Origin: Cellvibrionales bacterium UBA2511
Lineage (GTDB): Bacteria; Pseudomonadota; Gammaproteobacteria; Pseudomonadales; Porticoccaceae
Assembly (NCBI GenBank): GCA_002341315.1
Contig: DDNV01000053.1
Location: forward strand, 71,509-80,768
Reading direction: 5' to 3'
Length of the DNA: 9,260 nucleotides
In this document: one piece after another, positions 8,605 to 9,260 of the stretch
Position numbering within the stretch: the first letter of the stretch is position 1
Layout of the letters: each line of letters begins with the position of its first letter
Position numbers and translations under genes: made by a program
Notes under the pieces: generated by a model
Seen by the model: only the letters and a program-made list of their open reading frames with translations
What the model was told of the DNA's origin: nothing
Databases searched by the model: none

Positions 8605-9260
8605 TCAATCCAGTGTTTTCGCCACATCTGCAATAGTTCGCCGTATCCACTGATGTGCAGGATTGTGCTGCAACAGTGGACTCCAGGCCATTTTCAGCTC
8701 AATTTCAGGAATCGCAAAGGGCGGCTCGAGAATTGCCACATGCGGGTTATCCACCAGTAGCGAGGCAGCCTTGGTAGGCAAAGTAATCACCAGATCATGC
8801 AACTCAGCCAACCTCATAGCGGCCTGATAATGGCGGGTGAACACCCGAATACGACGTTTCTTGCCAATCCTGGTCAGGGCCTCATCGACCCAACCAAGGC
8901 GCTGCTCAGCTCCGGGCTCCATGCCGACCCCCACACCCATTCCTGTTTTACTGACCCAGACGTGGCCGCTATCCAGATAGTTGTCGAGGGTGAAGTCGTG
9001 AATGATCGGATTGTGAATACTCGCCACACAGGAAAACGTATCTCGCCAAATGGTCATCTGATGAAACGACTGCGGCAGCACATCGAAACGGTTGATCACG
9101 AGGTCAATACTGCCCTGCTCGACATCCTGATAACTGATATCGCTGGGCGTCAATACATCAAGTGTTATATTGGGAGCTTCGGAGCGCAAACGCCGCATCA
9201 GATGCGGCAACAGCGTTGACTCGGTATAATCGCTGACAGAGATCCTGAAGACCCGGTCAG
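8605..9260 (-). CDS. LysR-type transcriptional regulator, effector-binding part (5' end outside window)
   Basis: The last 217 codons are present, ending in TGA at 8605-8607; the frame runs open to the window edge at 9260, so TTG 9210 is an internal codon and not the start. The fragment begins RVFRISVSDYTESTLLPHL, the classic entry into the LysR effector-binding domain. It continues through the VEQGSIDLVINRF strand and ends with the typical W-S/H-x-x...NPAHQWIRRTI pattern. The two-lobed periplasmic-binding-protein fold is of the NahR/LinR/NodD-like subgroup by appearance. The N-terminal helix-turn-helix is outside the window. LysR proteins usually act as tetramers and switch on a neighbouring gene when a small ligand binds. 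The only visible neighbour is glcB, 120 bases downstream on the same strand, making glyoxylate metabolism a candidate target, but LysR targets are often divergent genes, which would lie beyond 9260. Confidence 0.93.
   Translation of the reverse strand, partial: DRVFRISVSDYTESTLLPHLMRRLRSEAPNITLDVLTPSDISYQDVEQGSIDLVINRFDVLPQSFHQMTIWRDTFSCVASIHNPIIHDFTLDNYLDSGHVWVSKTGMGVGVGMEPGAEQRLGWVDEALTRIGKKRRIRVFTRHYQAAMRLAELHDLVITLPTKAASLLVDNPHVAILEPPFAIPEIELKMAWSPLLQHNPAHQWIRRTIADVAKTLD

Noticed and set aside
9208..9210. TTG as a start for a short LysR-like protein
   Set aside because: The same frame continues upstream with conserved LysR residues to the window edge, so this is an internal leucine codon.
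8797..9219. 140-codon plus-strand open frame opposite the LysR gene
   Set aside because: The minus-strand frame shows clear LysR effector-domain sequence throughout; the plus frame shows nothing recognisable.

Overview
The window is a slice of a gammaproteobacterial chromosome with ordinary housekeeping and central-metabolism genes. The gene run mnmA-hflD-purB, the close match of the encoded proteins to E. coli families (PurB even keeps E. coli residue numbering at its catalytic His171 and Ser295) and the roughly balanced base composition point to Gammaproteobacteria. From memory, purB near a roxA-like gene and a GNAT acetyltransferase gene is more like Pseudomonas and marine relatives than enterics. 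I cannot name a genus from sequence alone.

Layout. On the plus strand, positions 1-3396 hold the 3' end of mnmA (tRNA 2-thiouridylase), hflD overlapping it by 10 bases, a likely promoter, purB (adenylosuccinate lyase), and a JmjC-type ribosomal oxygenase of the RoxA/YcfD family that is shorter than usual at its C-terminus. Convergent to this, 3431-5158 on the minus strand is ggt, a periplasmic gamma-glutamyltransferase. A 101-base divergent control region separates ggt from a plus-strand gene (5260-6231) for a GNAT acetyltransferase fused to a second domain that resembles a degenerate phospholipase D-like fold. A bidirectional hairpin terminator at 6269-6300 closes this gene and the convergent minus-strand glcB (malate synthase G, 6319-8484). 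glcB has its own sigma-70-like promoter. Upstream of it, on the same strand, lies a LysR-type regulator (8605-9260) whose DNA-binding end is cut off by the window edge.

How the genes relate. mnmA, hflD, purB and roxA look like a loosely coupled housekeeping cluster serving tRNA modification, purine synthesis and ribosome hydroxylation. ggt serves glutathione and gamma-glutamyl peptide turnover in the periplasm. glcB serves the glyoxylate route, and the adjacent LysR gene is a candidate regulator of it, though this is inferred from position only. There are no RNA genes, mobile elements, CRISPR arrays or phage genes. I found no convincing new biological system. The points most worth a second look are the truncated RoxA, the GNAT fusion domain and the repeat structure between ggt and the GNAT gene.
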